Below are positions 1 to 7,353 of a stretch of DNA of 39,868 nucleotides, one piece after another. Position 1 is the stretch's first letter; each line of letters begins with the position of its first letter. A model generated the notes under the pieces. The model searched no databases. It worked only from the letters and a program-made list of their open reading frames with translations, and was not told where the DNA came from. Position numbers and translations under genes: made by a program. Source of the stretch: Actinomadura geliboluensis (GTDB taxonomy: Bacteria; Actinomycetota; Actinomycetes; Streptosporangiales; Streptosporangiaceae); contig NZ_VCKZ01000025.1 of NCBI RefSeq assembly GCF_005889745.1, forward strand, positions 1-39,868, in the 5' to 3' direction.

Positions 1-80
1 CAGGGGGAGTGCGGGGAGTGCGGGGGAACGCCGGTGCCGGCGCGCGGCCGCCCTCGCCCGAGAGCGGCCGCACCCGGTGC

Positions 81-103
81 CGGGCGGGTGTCACACCCGC
101 CCG
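81..103 (-). terminator. Hairpin terminator after the Cys-rich peptide gene
   Basis: Two perfect 11-base arms (CGGGCGGGTGT at 81-91 and ACACCCGCCCG at 93-103) flank a single base. The hairpin lies 7 bases past the stop codon of the peptide gene read on the minus strand. No T-run follows, which is usual for actinomycete terminators. It suggests that transcription of the thioredoxin-peptide pair ends here. Confidence 0.7.
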
Positions 104-110
104 CGCGTCA

Positions 111-314
111 TCAGCAGTAGTTCTTGTTGTAGCTGTACCAGGGGCCGCAGTGGACCGTGCAGTCACCGCTCGTCGAGCAGGTGCGGCCGAAGCAGACCCC
201 GCCCATGGTCTTGTACTGCATCCAGGAGTCCGGCGGGCAGCCGGCGTCGGCGGTGGCGGTGGGGAGCATCCCCTCGATGGCGCGGGTGACGCGCCGGGTC
301 ACGCTCTGGAGCAT
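111..314 (-). CDS. Small cysteine-rich peptide, unrecognised family
   Basis: This is a 67-residue peptide of unknown function. The start is firm: a full AGGAGG ribosome site lies just upstream of the ATG. Residues 1-24 form a basic, weakly hydrophobic leader with no classical signal peptide. Residues 25-67 hold six cysteines (26, 41, 46, 52, 56 and the C-terminal residue 67) and two tryptophans (31, 59), with many Gly, Ser, Thr and Tyr. An even number of Cys and a C-terminal Cys suggest a disulfide-bonded or otherwise modified core. The gene follows a MauD/TlpA-like thioredoxin gene on the same strand, 117 bases away, and precedes a strong hairpin. By context, the thioredoxin may fold or modify the peptide. 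That is inference. It could be a RiPP-like precursor, a small redox cofactor subunit or a secreted disulfide peptide. I do not recognise a described family. Confidence 0.75.
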   Translation of the reverse strand: MLQSVTRRVTRAIEGMLPTATADAGCPPDSWMQYKTMGGVCFGRTCSTSGDCTVHCGPWYSYNKNYC

Positions 315-431
315 GGTTCCTCCTTGTGGTGGGGGTGACTGATTCCGCGCACGGGCGGGTACCGCCGAGTAAAAGGGTGGATCGCGGCGGAGGGTGCCCG
401 TGGGGTATTCGGTAGCGGCTTTTCCGGAGCG

Positions 432-977
432 CTAAGAAGTGACCAGTTCGGTACGCAGAGCGGCGATGCCCGCGCCCGCCGAGGTCACCATTCCATCGGC
501 TCCGTACCAGGCATAGGTCGGGTAATTCTTGGCGCCGTACCGGCGCGACAGCTCGGCGTTCGCGTCCTCGGTGATCACGAGGTCCATCACCTCGTCCAGC
601 GCCGCGGCCAGGTCGCTGCCGGCCGCGCCGTCCCCGTGGACGATCGCCAGCGAGACGCCCCCGCCGGCGCGCAGCCGCTCGGCGTGCCCGGCGAACAGCG
701 GCACCGAGTCGACGCAGGCCTTGCAGGTCAGGGAGAAGATGCCGACCAGGGTCTCGCGGCCGAGCAGGGTCCGCTCGGTCACCGGGGTGCCGTCCGCGGC
801 GCGGGCGGAGAAGGCCGGGATGCGGTCGATCATCCGGACGCCGCCGGCGGCCCGCGCGGCGGGCGGCCCGGCCGCCTCCGCCAGTTCCCGCCACCGCCGC
901 AGCATGATCAGCAGAATCGCCAGGTTGAGCACGCTGACGATACCGACCAGTACGAGTCCCACTGATGCGAATATCAC
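432..977 (-). CDS. MauD/TlpA-like membrane-anchored thioredoxin-fold protein
   Basis: This 181-aa protein has one N-terminal membrane helix (about residues 3-26) ending in Arg-rich positive charge, a short linker, and a thioredoxin-like domain from about residue 50 that should lie outside the membrane. The redox motif is Cys85-Lys-Ala-Cys88, and the cis-proline is in the Asn-Tyr-Pro153-Thr stretch. Family knowledge: MauD-type proteins help form or isomerise disulfides in the Cys-rich small subunit of methylamine dehydrogenase. The start is GTG with an AAAGGA site about 9 bases upstream. The gene lies upstream of the Cys-rich peptide gene, and together they probably form one unit. A partner such as a MauE/DoxX quinone-linked membrane protein is not in the window. 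A generic TlpA thiol reductase is the alternative. Confidence 0.85.
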   Translation of the reverse strand: MIFASVGLVLVGIVSVLNLAILLIMLRRWRELAEAAGPPAARAAGGVRMIDRIPAFSARAADGTPVTERTLLGRETLVGIFSLTCKACVDSVPLFAGHAERLRAGGGVSLAIVHGDGAAGSDLAAALDEVMDLVITEDANAELSRRYGAKNYPTYAWYGADGMVTSAGAGIAALRTELVTS

Positions 978-1031
978 GACAGGCGTCCTTTCCCATAACC
1001 TGGGTCACCGGTCGGCCGCGGCCACTCGCCC

Positions 1032-1053
1032 ATGATCACCTAGGAATGATCAT
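1032..1053. promoter_or_regulatory. Candidate operator palindrome upstream of the thioredoxin/peptide unit
   Basis: Arms ATGATCA (1032-1038) and TGATCAT (1047-1053) are perfect inverted repeats with an 8-base spacer that contains the sequence CCTAGG. The site is AT-rich in a GC-rich genome and sits between the two divergent genes starting at 977 (minus) and 1173 (plus), nearer the former. It looks like a dimeric regulator site. No regulator gene is adjacent. Confidence 0.5.
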
Positions 1054-1172
1054 TAAGCAATACCCGATTTCGGACGCGGCGCCGCGGCGGGGATAAATGC
1101 CCGCTGTGCCATCATCGTCGCAACGCGTTCGACGCCTGGCCGCGAGGCCCGGGCGGCCGATGGAGGGCTGAC

Positions 1173-1970
1173 ATGAACGACGCGATGCGCGCCAACACCG
1201 CCGCCTACGAGCAGACGATCCGCTCCTCCCTCGCGCTCGCCGCGACGCTCGGCGAGGACGACTGGGACCGCCCCACCGAATGCCCGGGCTGGACGGTCAA
1301 GGACCAGTTCGCCCACCTGGCGGGGGTGGAGCTGAGCATCCTCGGCGATCCCGGGCCCGAGGTCGAGCTGCCCGAGTTCGCGCACGTCCGCAACGACTTC
1401 GGGCGGGTCATGGAGGCCCAGGTGCACGCGCGGCGCCCGGTCCCGGGCCCGGCCGTGGCGGCGGAGCTGGCGGCCGCCCTCGACCGCCGGCTGGCCGAGC
1501 TCCCGTCCATCGACCCCGACCGCGTCGTCATGTGCCCGGACGGCAAGGAGGGCCCCTACTCGCGCTTCATGGAGTTCCGGGCCATGGACTGCTGGACGCA
1601 CGAGCAGGACGTCCGCCGCGCGACCGGCCGCCCCGGCAACCTGGACGCCCCGGCGGCGCGCTGCTTCTGGGACCTGCTCAGCGCCGCGCTGCCGTTCCTG
1701 GTCGCCCGCCGCGCGAAGGCGGCGCCGGGCGAGTCCGTCGGGCTCACGATCTCCGGCCCGCCCGACTTCGCGGTGGCCGTCGAGGTCGACGCGGACGGCC
1801 GCGCCGCCTGGACGTCCGGGGGCCCGCACACCGCCGAGCTGGCGATGGACTGGGAGAGCTACGTCCGGCTGGCCGCCGGGCGCTGCGGCCCCGGCGACGT
1901 CTCCGTGACCGTCTCGGGCGACCGCGACCTGGCCGCGCGGCTGCTGGCGGTCATGGCCGTCACGCCCTGA
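1173..1970 (+). CDS. Maleylpyruvate isomerase family (MDMPI/DinB-fold) protein
   Basis: This 265-aa protein begins with a DinB-like four-helix domain of the mycothiol-dependent maleylpyruvate isomerase type. It shows the hallmark Cys-Pro-Gly-Trp stretch near residue 38, Phe-Ala-His at about 46-48, and a Trp-Thr-His-Glu-Gln-Asp-Val-Arg motif near residue 145. The His residues match the metal-binding positions of the family. A C-terminal SCP2-like region follows. Characterised members use mycothiol to isomerise maleylpyruvate, but most paralogues have unknown thiol-transfer roles, so the substrate is not assigned. The ATG is preceded by GGAGGG at good spacing. The gene appears to stand alone. 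It could protect against electrophiles from the neighbouring catabolism, which is inference. Confidence 0.85.
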   Translation: MNDAMRANTAAYEQTIRSSLALAATLGEDDWDRPTECPGWTVKDQFAHLAGVELSILGDPGPEVELPEFAHVRNDFGRVMEAQVHARRPVPGPAVAAELAAALDRRLAELPSIDPDRVVMCPDGKEGPYSRFMEFRAMDCWTHEQDVRRATGRPGNLDAPAARCFWDLLSAALPFLVARRAKAAPGESVGLTISGPPDFAVAVEVDADGRAAWTSGGPHTAELAMDWESYVRLAAGRCGPGDVSVTVSGDRDLAARLLAVMAVTP

Positions 1971-1990
1971 CGCGGCACGCTCCGGCGTCC

Positions 1991-2019
1991 TTGACGACAC
2001 CTGCCGGTCGTCCGATATC
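1991..2019 (+). promoter_or_regulatory. Candidate sigma-70-type promoter for the MHYT gene
   Basis: TTGACG at 1991-1996 is separated by 17 bases from GATATC at 2014-2019, about 100 bases before the MHYT protein start. The -35 element is close to consensus and the spacing is ideal, but the -10 is poor. Confidence 0.35.
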
Positions 2020-2119
2020 GGCCAGAACCACACTCGGTTTTCTGCCGGGATTCGGCTGATCTGCGCTGGTCAGCGTGCCATGATGCGGCGGTCGCGGTTG
2101 GAACGTTCCGGGGGAGCCC

Positions 2120-3004
2120 ATGACCGAGGTCCACCACTTCTCCTACGGCCTGGTCACACCGGTGGCCGCCTACCTCATGTCCTTCGTCGGCTCGCTGCTC
2201 GGGCTGCTGTGCACGGCGCGGGCGCGGGCCACCGCCGGCCGGTCCCGGGCGTCCTGGCTCGGCCTCGCGGCGCTGGCCATCGGCGGCACGGGGATCTGGG
2301 TCATGCACTTCATCGCGATGCTCGGCTTCAGCATCCCGGACACCGAGATCCGCTACGACGTGCCGCTCACCCTGCTGAGCTGCGCGACCGCGATCGCGGT
2401 CGTCGCGGTCGGGCTGTTCATCGTCGGCTTCGCGGGGGAGGGCACGCCGGTGGTCGTCACGGGCGGCGTGCTCACCGGTATCGGCGTGGCGAGCATGCAC
2501 TACACCGGCATGACGGCGATGAAGATGGGCGGCGACATCGGCTACCAGCCCGGCCTCGTCGCGCTGTCGGTGGTGATCGCCCTCGTCGCGGCCACCGCGG
2601 CGCTGTGGTTCGCGCTCAAGGTGCGCGGCCTGCTGCCGACCGCCGGCGCCGCGCTGATCATGGGCGTCGCGGTGACCGGGATGCACTACGTCGGGATGGC
2701 CGCCATGCGCATCACGCTGCACGAGCACGCGCACGGCACGCCCCGGGGCGGTGTGGAGCCGACCGACTTCCTGCTGCCGCTCGTCGGCGGCGTCGGCGCG
2801 GTCGCGACCGTCCTGCTGATCATCATCGCGATGGCGCCCGGGGAGGACGAGATGCGCGTCGAGGCCCAGCTCCAGGCGCGGCTGGCGGTCCACCGGCAGC
2901 GCCCGCGGCCGAGCGCCCCCGCCGACCACGCCGGCACCGCGGACGCCGCCGAGCGGGGCCGCACCGCCGGCGAGTGGTTCGGCGGCGGCGCGCCCCCGCG
3001 CTGA
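2120..3004 (+). CDS. MHYT-domain integral membrane sensor protein
   Basis: This 294-aa protein has about seven hydrophobic segments. Three repeats of the MHYT signature are visible: Met-His-Phe-Ile-Ala-Met near residue 63, Met-His-Tyr-Thr-Gly-Met near 127, and Met-His-Tyr-Val-Gly-Met near 189. In this family the Met, His and Tyr residues lie near the outer face of the membrane and are proposed to bind copper and sense a diatomic gas. Many homologues carry GGDEF/EAL output domains. This one ends in a short charged cytoplasmic tail (after about residue 240) with no output domain, so it resembles the stand-alone actinomycete form. A GGGGGAG ribosome site precedes the ATG. There is no clear functional link to its neighbours. 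Confidence 0.9.
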   Translation: MTEVHHFSYGLVTPVAAYLMSFVGSLLGLLCTARARATAGRSRASWLGLAALAIGGTGIWVMHFIAMLGFSIPDTEIRYDVPLTLLSCATAIAVVAVGLFIVGFAGEGTPVVVTGGVLTGIGVASMHYTGMTAMKMGGDIGYQPGLVALSVVIALVAATAALWFALKVRGLLPTAGAALIMGVAVTGMHYVGMAAMRITLHEHAHGTPRGGVEPTDFLLPLVGGVGAVATVLLIIIAMAPGEDEMRVEAQLQARLAVHRQRPRPSAPADHAGTADAAERGRTAGEWFGGGAPPR

Positions 3005-3008
3005 CGCC

Positions 3009-3500
3009 TCAGCGGTGGCGGACGGCGCCCGGGAAGTGCGAGGCGAGGAGGTCGGGGGACTCCTCGCGCCCGTCCAGGACCCGGTTGGTGCGGCCGACGG
3101 CGCGCCAGCCCCGGCCGGTGCGGCGCAGGCGCCAGTGGTTGGCGGTCGCGCGGCGCAGCACGAAGCCGTCCTTGTTGACGATCATGAGGGTGTAGCCGAC
3201 GGCGGTGGCCTCGTCGCCGTCCACGGTGACGTGCGGCGGGCCGACGACGTGGGCGCAGCCGCCGGAGATCCAGCGCTGGTGGTTGCCGGACCGGACCATC
3301 GCCTCGATCTCGTCCGCGCCGCGCATGAGGATCTCGTCCACGTCGTAGACGCCGTCCTCCTCCCACAGGCCGGCGACCTCGGCGGCGCAGCCGCTGTCGA
3401 CGAGCGGGCCGTAGGACAGGATCAGCCGGGTGATCTCCCGCTCGTCCTCCAGCGCGCGCAGGCGATTCTCCAGGGCGGCCAGGCGGTCCTCGACGGTCAC
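3009..3500 (-). CDS. SnoaL/NTF2-like protein paired with an LLM oxidoreductase
   Basis: This 163-aa protein opens with a short heptad-like helix (about residues 2-25) followed by a SnoaL-type alpha+beta barrel. The segment containing Arg-Glu-Ile-Thr-Arg-Leu, then a run ending in Val-Asp-Ser-Gly, is typical of the ring-hydroxylating-dioxygenase-beta/SnoaL superfamily. Members act as isomerases, dehydratases or ketosteroid-isomerase-like enzymes, so the reaction here is open. The start is a GTG that overlaps the TGA of the upstream LLM gene (GTGA), so the two are translationally coupled. A second LLM-SnoaL pair occurs at 14703-16045, suggesting that the two proteins act on one substrate. Confidence 0.85.
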   Translation of the reverse strand: MTVEDRLAALENRLRALEDEREITRLILSYGPLVDSGCAAEVAGLWEEDGVYDVDEILMRGADEIEAMVRSGNHQRWISGGCAHVVGPPHVTVDGDEATAVGYTLMIVNKDGFVLRRATANHWRLRRTGRGWRAVGRTNRVLDGREESPDLLASHFPGAVRHR

Positions 3501-4372
3501 GGCTTCTCCTCGAAGGTCAGCCCGTAGGCGCCGGACAGCTCGCGCAGCGCGGCGAGCTGCTCGCAGTAGTGCTCGGCGGACGAGGACGCGAACTTGACGC
3601 CCGCGATGGTCGCGCCCGCCTCGCGGAGCCGGGCCAGGGCGGTCCCGGCGGCCTCCGGGTCGCCCAGCGGGTCCAGCGGGCGGGACGGGGCGAGCACCAC
3701 GTCGAACCCGGACGGGACGTCGGCGCCGGCGAGCATCTCGGCGAGCGTCTTCAGCGGCAGCCCGAACGGGACCCAGCCGTCGGCGGTCAGCGCGCGGCGC
3801 AGGGAGCGCCCCGACCGGCCGCCGATCCACAGCGGGAGCCGCTCCTGGACGGCGTGCGGCTCTACGACCAGGCCCTCGAAGGCGTAGTGCGGGCCGCGGT
3901 ACTCGGGGACGCGCCGCCCGAGGGCGGCCCGGAGTGCGGCGAGCGCGTCGTCGGCGCGGGCGCCGCGCCCGGCGAAGGGCGCGCCGAGCAGGTCGAACTC
4001 CTCCTCCAGGCTGCCGACGCCGAGCCCGAGCACGAGCCGGCCGCCGCTGACCCGGTCGAGCGTCCCGTACCGCTTGGCGATGGCGAGCGGGTGGTGGTAA
4101 CCGAGCACGAGGACCTGCGTGGCGAGCCGGATCCGGGACGTCCGGGCGGCGAGGTAGCCGAACGTGGCGAGCGGGTCCCAGTAGACGCCGCCGCGCTGCT
4201 CGGCCGCCTCGGCGGGGACGGCGACGTGCTCGCTGCAGGTGACGTGGTGGTAGCCGAGGCGGTCGGCCGCCTCCGCGATCCGGGCGATCTCCTCGATTCC
4301 CGCGTCCCGCTCCCATGCGGCGTTGCCGGGCGGCGGCTGCGCCACCACCGGCGTGACGATACCGACACGCAT
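3497..4372 (-). CDS. LLM-class F420-dependent oxidoreductase
   Basis: This 291-aa luciferase-like TIM-barrel protein carries the motifs Ala-Thr-Gln-Val-Leu-Val-Leu (about 83-89), the His-His-Pro-Leu-Ala-Ile-Ala-Lys-Arg run, and Ser-Gly-Gly-Arg-Leu (about 109-113), as in actinobacterial F420-dependent oxidoreductases. Such enzymes transfer hydride between F420 and alcohols, ketones or enones, or act as monooxygenases. The substrate is unknown. The gene is divergent from the IclR gene, with 178 bases between start codons, and is coupled to the SnoaL gene downstream. It is a plausible target of that IclR regulator. The position within a steroid locus suggests a steroid-ring or side-chain redox step (inference). 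Confidence 0.85.
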   Translation of the reverse strand: MRVGIVTPVVAQPPPGNAAWERDAGIEEIARIAEAADRLGYHHVTCSEHVAVPAEAAEQRGGVYWDPLATFGYLAARTSRIRLATQVLVLGYHHPLAIAKRYGTLDRVSGGRLVLGLGVGSLEEEFDLLGAPFAGRGARADDALAALRAALGRRVPEYRGPHYAFEGLVVEPHAVQERLPLWIGGRSGRSLRRALTADGWVPFGLPLKTLAEMLAGADVPSGFDVVLAPSRPLDPLGDPEAAGTALARLREAGATIAGVKFASSSAEHYCEQLAALRELSGAYGLTFEEKP

Positions 4373-4486
4373 CGTTGCTCCCCTCCTCGGCAGGAAAACG
4401 TTCTATCACGGGGTTCGCGGCGCCCCGGGCGGCGGATCCCGCAGGGTGGACTTCGCTGACCTGGTCTTATGGGGGGTCTTCCCATG

Positions 4487-4501
4487 GCAACAAGCGGTTG
4501 C
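4487..4501. promoter_or_regulatory. Candidate operator in the LLM/IclR divergent region
   Basis: GCAAC (4487-4491) and GTTGC (4497-4501) are inverted repeats with a 5-base spacer. They lie in an unusually AT-rich patch (about 4480-4540) between divergent start codons at 4372 and 4551. IclR regulators commonly bind such short palindromes near their own gene, so autoregulation is a reasonable inference. Confidence 0.4.
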
Positions 4502-4550
4502 TACATTCCAGGTAACAAGAATTCATTTCAGTCATGTTCTGGGAGGTGCG

Positions 4551-5498
4551 ATGACCGAGGCGATGATTCGCGGGGCAGCGACGCCGGAGGCCATGACGGC
4601 GGAGGGCCTCACGGGTCCGGAGCTGAGCGGCGCGCGGCGGGAGTCGCCGCCGTCGATGATCGAGCGGATGACGCTGATCCTGGACGCGTTCAACGGGCCC
4701 ACCGCCCGGCTGACCCTGGAGGACGTCGCGCGCCGCACCCGGCTGCCGCGCTCGACCGCGCACCGCATCCTGGACCAGCTCGTCCGGCAGCGCTGGCTCG
4801 CGCACCACTCGTTCGGCTACGGCCTCGGCCAGCGCGCCCTCGGCCTCGGCGGGCAGGACGGCGGGCACGGCAAGATCCGCGAGGCGGCGGCGCCGCTGCT
4901 GCACGAGCTGCAGGTCACCACCGGGCTCGTCGCGCACCTGGCCGTGCTGGACGGCGCCGAGGTCTTCTACCTGGACAAGCTCGGCGGGCGCCTCGCCACC
5001 TCGGTGCCGTCGCGGGTCGGCGGGCGCGCCCCGGCGCACTGCACCGCGCTCGGCAAGGCGATGCTGGCCTGGCTGGAGCCCGAGCAGGTCGACGCGCTGC
5101 TCGGCCCGGAGATCACCCGGTTCACCAACCGGACGATCGGCGAGCTCGGCACGCTGCACCAGGAGCTGCACCGCATCCGGCAGCGCCGCGGGCTGGCGTT
5201 CGAGCGCGGCGAGTCGTTCCCCGGCATCGCCTGCGTCGCCGCCGCGATCCGCAGCGCCGAGGGCCCGGTCGCCGGCATCTCGCTGGTCGGCGACATCCGG
5301 ACGCCGCTGGAGAACGTCGCCCCGCTGGTGGTCACCGCCGCCCGCGAGACCGCCCAGATCCTCTTCCCCGGCTCGGCGCCCGGCGCCGAGCGCCCGCGCG
5401 GCCGGCGCGGGATCCGCCGCGCCGGCGAGGCGCCGACCTGGTCGCCGGAGACGATGAACCGGCTGCTCGCCGTGGACGGACGCGGCGATTGGATGTGA
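4551..5498 (+). CDS. IclR-family transcriptional regulator
   Basis: This 315-aa regulator has an N-terminal winged helix-turn-helix at about residues 35-90. The recognition segment reads Arg-Leu-Pro-Arg-Ser-Thr-Ala-His-Arg-Ile. An IclR effector domain follows (about 105-275), with the usual Ala-His-Cys-Thr-Ala-Leu-Gly-Lys-Ala-Met-Leu and Arg-Gly-Glu-Ser-Phe-Pro-Gly-Ile-Ala-Cys-Val-Ala stretches. A tail of about 45 residues beyond the domain is rich in Arg and Gly and is unusual. The start was chosen because GGGAGG lies 4 bases upstream. IclR proteins often control aromatic and steroid catabolic genes. Likely targets are the divergent LLM-SnoaL pair and perhaps the operons at 5545-11237. Confidence 0.92.
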   Translation: MTEAMIRGAATPEAMTAEGLTGPELSGARRESPPSMIERMTLILDAFNGPTARLTLEDVARRTRLPRSTAHRILDQLVRQRWLAHHSFGYGLGQRALGLGGQDGGHGKIREAAAPLLHELQVTTGLVAHLAVLDGAEVFYLDKLGGRLATSVPSRVGGRAPAHCTALGKAMLAWLEPEQVDALLGPEITRFTNRTIGELGTLHQELHRIRQRRGLAFERGESFPGIACVAAAIRSAEGPVAGISLVGDIRTPLENVAPLVVTAARETAQILFPGSAPGAERPRGRRGIRRAGEAPTWSPETMNRLLAVDGRGDWM

Positions 5499-5516
5499 GC
5501 GGCCCCGGAGACGGCG

Positions 5517-5536
5517 CCCGGCGCCGCGGTGCCGGG
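5517..5536. terminator. Weak hairpin between the convergent IclR and hsaB genes
   Basis: CCCGGC (5517-5522) and GCCGGG (5531-5536) can pair around an 8-base loop in the 46-base gap between two convergent stop codons. The stem is short, so the call rests mainly on position. Confidence 0.35.
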
Positions 5537-5544
5537 GGCGGGGC

Positions 5545-6144
5545 TCAGCCCCAGCCCCACCGGTCGCCGAGGCCCCAGGGGTCCGGGGCGATCGGCGCGT
5601 CCGGCTCGCCGACGCCGAACCGGCTGCGGAAGAACACCATCGGCCGCCGCCACGCGCCGTCCCGGACGTCGTGCCGCTCGACCTGGAGCACCCGCCCGAT
5701 CACCACCTCGTGGTCGCCGGCCTCGTGCACGTCGTGGACGACGGCGTGAACGGCCAGCAGGACGTCCGGCAGCGTGGGCGCGCCCCACGCGGACACGCCC
5801 CAGTCCAGCCCCTCGAACTTGGCGCCCCGGCTGGAGCCGAAGCGCTCGCACAGGTCGCGCTGCTCCTCGCCGAGCACGTTGACGCAGAAGTGCTCCGCCG
5901 CGCGGATCCGCGGCCAGGACCGGCCGCGCTTGTCCGCGCAGAACAGGATCAGCGGCGGTTCCAGGGACACCGACGCGAACGACTGGCAGGCGAACCCGAC
6001 CGGTTCGCCGCCCTCGCAGGCCGTGATCACGGTGACCCCGGTCGCGAACTCCGCCATGGCCTTCCGGAACTCCGCCGGGTCCGGCGCGGCGGCGTCGGAG
6101 GGCGTGCGGCCGTTCTCTGCGGTCAGCGCTGGCTCGGCAGGCAT
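5545..6144 (-). CDS. hsaB: HsaB-like flavin reductase
   Basis: This 199-aa protein is a short-chain flavin reductase (FMN-binding split barrel). It contains Ala-Thr-Gly-Val-Thr-Val-Ile-Thr at about 34-41, then Gly-Phe-Ala-Cys-Gln-Ser-Phe-Ala-Ser-Val-Ser-Leu-Glu-Pro-Pro-Leu-Ile-Leu-Phe-Cys at about 50-69. That region closely follows the HsaB subunit of mycobacterial 3-HSA hydroxylase. The later Gly-Asp-His-Glu-Val-Val-Ile-Gly stretch is also typical. The family supplies reduced flavin to an HsaA-type oxygenase that hydroxylates the aromatised A ring of the secosteroid. Two HsaA-like oxygenases (10053-11237 and 35381-36547) are candidate partners. It is monocistronic and diverges from the hsaD operon, so the 339-base gap probably carries shared control elements. 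Confidence 0.85.
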   Translation of the reverse strand: MPAEPALTAENGRTPSDAAAPDPAEFRKAMAEFATGVTVITACEGGEPVGFACQSFASVSLEPPLILFCADKRGRSWPRIRAAEHFCVNVLGEEQRDLCERFGSSRGAKFEGLDWGVSAWGAPTLPDVLLAVHAVVHDVHEAGDHEVVIGRVLQVERHDVRDGAWRRPMVFFRSRFGVGEPDAPIAPDPWGLGDRWGWG

Positions 6145-6483
6145 CTGTTCCCCTCGGGGCTCGGTGGGCGGGACGGTCCCCGTCAGCGTCCCTCGTCGTC
6201 GACGTCCAGGTTCAACAACAACATGTCCGTGAACAATGCCCTATAAGCAGCAATGTCCGATAAGCAGGGTCGGAGCGGTGCCGTTCCCGGCGCCGGTCGA
6301 GGCCGACCGTAGGCATGCCCCGGACGGCCGGCGCGCACCGATCCCGATGAGTGGAAGCGCGCGCGGAGGCGCCCCCGGACGGCCCCGCTGAGACCCGCGT
6401 CCCGCTGATCGGGATCCGCGGGGTGACCTTGCCCCGACCAGAATTACGTTCACGTCAAGCCACCGTCGAAGGACTGGGAGATC
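6145..6483. promoter_or_regulatory. Intergenic control region between hsaB and the hsaD operon
   Basis: There is no gene in this 339-base divergent gap. The AT-rich core at 6210-6267 holds GTTCA (6210-6214) and TGAAC (6230-6234) as an inverted pair, and ATAAGCAG twice (6243-6250 and 6260-6267, 17 bases apart). ATGTCCG also occurs twice (6223-6229 and 6253-6259). These look like clustered regulator sites for divergent catabolic genes, though I cannot name the regulator. The right part (6270-6470) shows nothing clear apart from a GGGAGA ribosome site before 6484. Confidence 0.45.
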
Positions 6484-7353
6484 ATGCCTGCGGAGCTGAC
6501 CTACGAGTCGACGTTGCGCGAGCTCGCCACCGACCAGGGCGTCCTGCGCTACCACGAGGCCGGCGACGGCCCGCCGCTGCTGATGCTGCACGGGTCCGGT
6601 CCCGGCGTGACCGGCTGGCGCAACTTCCGCGGCAACCTCGCCCGGTTCGCCGAGCACTTCCGGTGCCTGGTCCTGGAGTTCCCCGGGTTCGGGGTCAGCG
6701 ACCCGACCGACGAGCACCCGATGACGGCCGCTGGCGGTTCGGTGATCCGCTTCCTGGACGGCCTCGGCCTGTCCCAGGTCGACGTGATCGGCAACTCCAT
6801 GGGCGGCATCATCGGCGCCCAGGTGGCGCTGGAGCACCCCGACCGCGTCGGCCGCCTCGTCACGATCGGCGGCATCGGCCGGAACGTCTTCAGCCCGTCG
6901 CCGGGCGAGGGCATCAAGCTGCTGATGGAGTTCACCGACGAGCCGAGCCGCGAGCGCCTCGTCCGCTGGCTGCACTCGATGGTTTACAACCCGCGGATTG
7001 TTACCGAGGAGATGATCGAGGAGCGCTGGCGGCAGGCCACCGACCCCGAGACCCTCGCCGCCGCGCGCCGCATGTACGGGTCGAAGGCGATGGCCGCCCG
7101 CGCCAAGGCGATGGCCGCCTCCGACGAGCCGCCCTACTGGGCGATGCTCCACAGGCTCAAGGCCAAGACCCTCATCACGTGGGGCCGGGACGACCGGGTC
7201 AGCCCGGTCGACATGGCGCTCATCCCCATGCGGACGATCCCCGACGTCCAGGTGAACATCTTCCCGAACTGCGGGCACTGGGTGATGATCGAGCAGAAGG
7301 CCGCGTGGGAGAGCGCCGTCCTCGCCTTCCTGACGACCAAGGAGCAGGGATGA
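6484..7353 (+). CDS. hsaD: HsaD-like meta-cleavage product hydrolase
   Basis: This 289-aa alpha/beta hydrolase belongs to the carbon-carbon bond hydrolase group (BphD/HsaD). The oxyanion segment His-Gly-Ser-Gly-Pro-Gly sits at 36-41, the nucleophile is Ser105 in Gly-Asn-Ser-Met-Gly-Gly, the acid is Asp237 in Trp-Gly-Arg-Asp-Asp-Arg-Val, and the base is His265 in Asn-Cys-Gly-His-Trp. Spacing and lid region (Met-Val-Tyr-Asn) resemble mycobacterial HsaD. That enzyme hydrolyses 4,9-DSHA to a dienoate and the HIP propionate. It is the first gene of a four-gene operon, and its TGA overlaps the ATG of the kstD-like gene. The GGGAGA ribosome site supports the ATG. BphD-type specificity for another ring-cleavage product cannot be excluded. 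Confidence 0.88.
   Translation: MPAELTYESTLRELATDQGVLRYHEAGDGPPLLMLHGSGPGVTGWRNFRGNLARFAEHFRCLVLEFPGFGVSDPTDEHPMTAAGGSVIRFLDGLGLSQVDVIGNSMGGIIGAQVALEHPDRVGRLVTIGGIGRNVFSPSPGEGIKLLMEFTDEPSRERLVRWLHSMVYNPRIVTEEMIEERWRQATDPETLAAARRMYGSKAMAARAKAMAASDEPPYWAMLHRLKAKTLITWGRDDRVSPVDMALIPMRTIPDVQVNIFPNCGHWVMIEQKAAWESAVLAFLTTKEQG

Noticed and set aside
111..314. Homology of the Cys-rich peptide to the methylamine dehydrogenase light chain
   Set aside because: It shares Cys and Trp richness and a MauD-like neighbour, but it has half the cysteines, is far shorter, and no alignment of motifs is convincing.
4373..6483. KstR/KstR2 binding sites in the catabolic promoters
   Set aside because: I looked for the short AAC-GTT type and CAAG-CTTG type palindromes of these regulators in the main divergent gaps and found none that fit.
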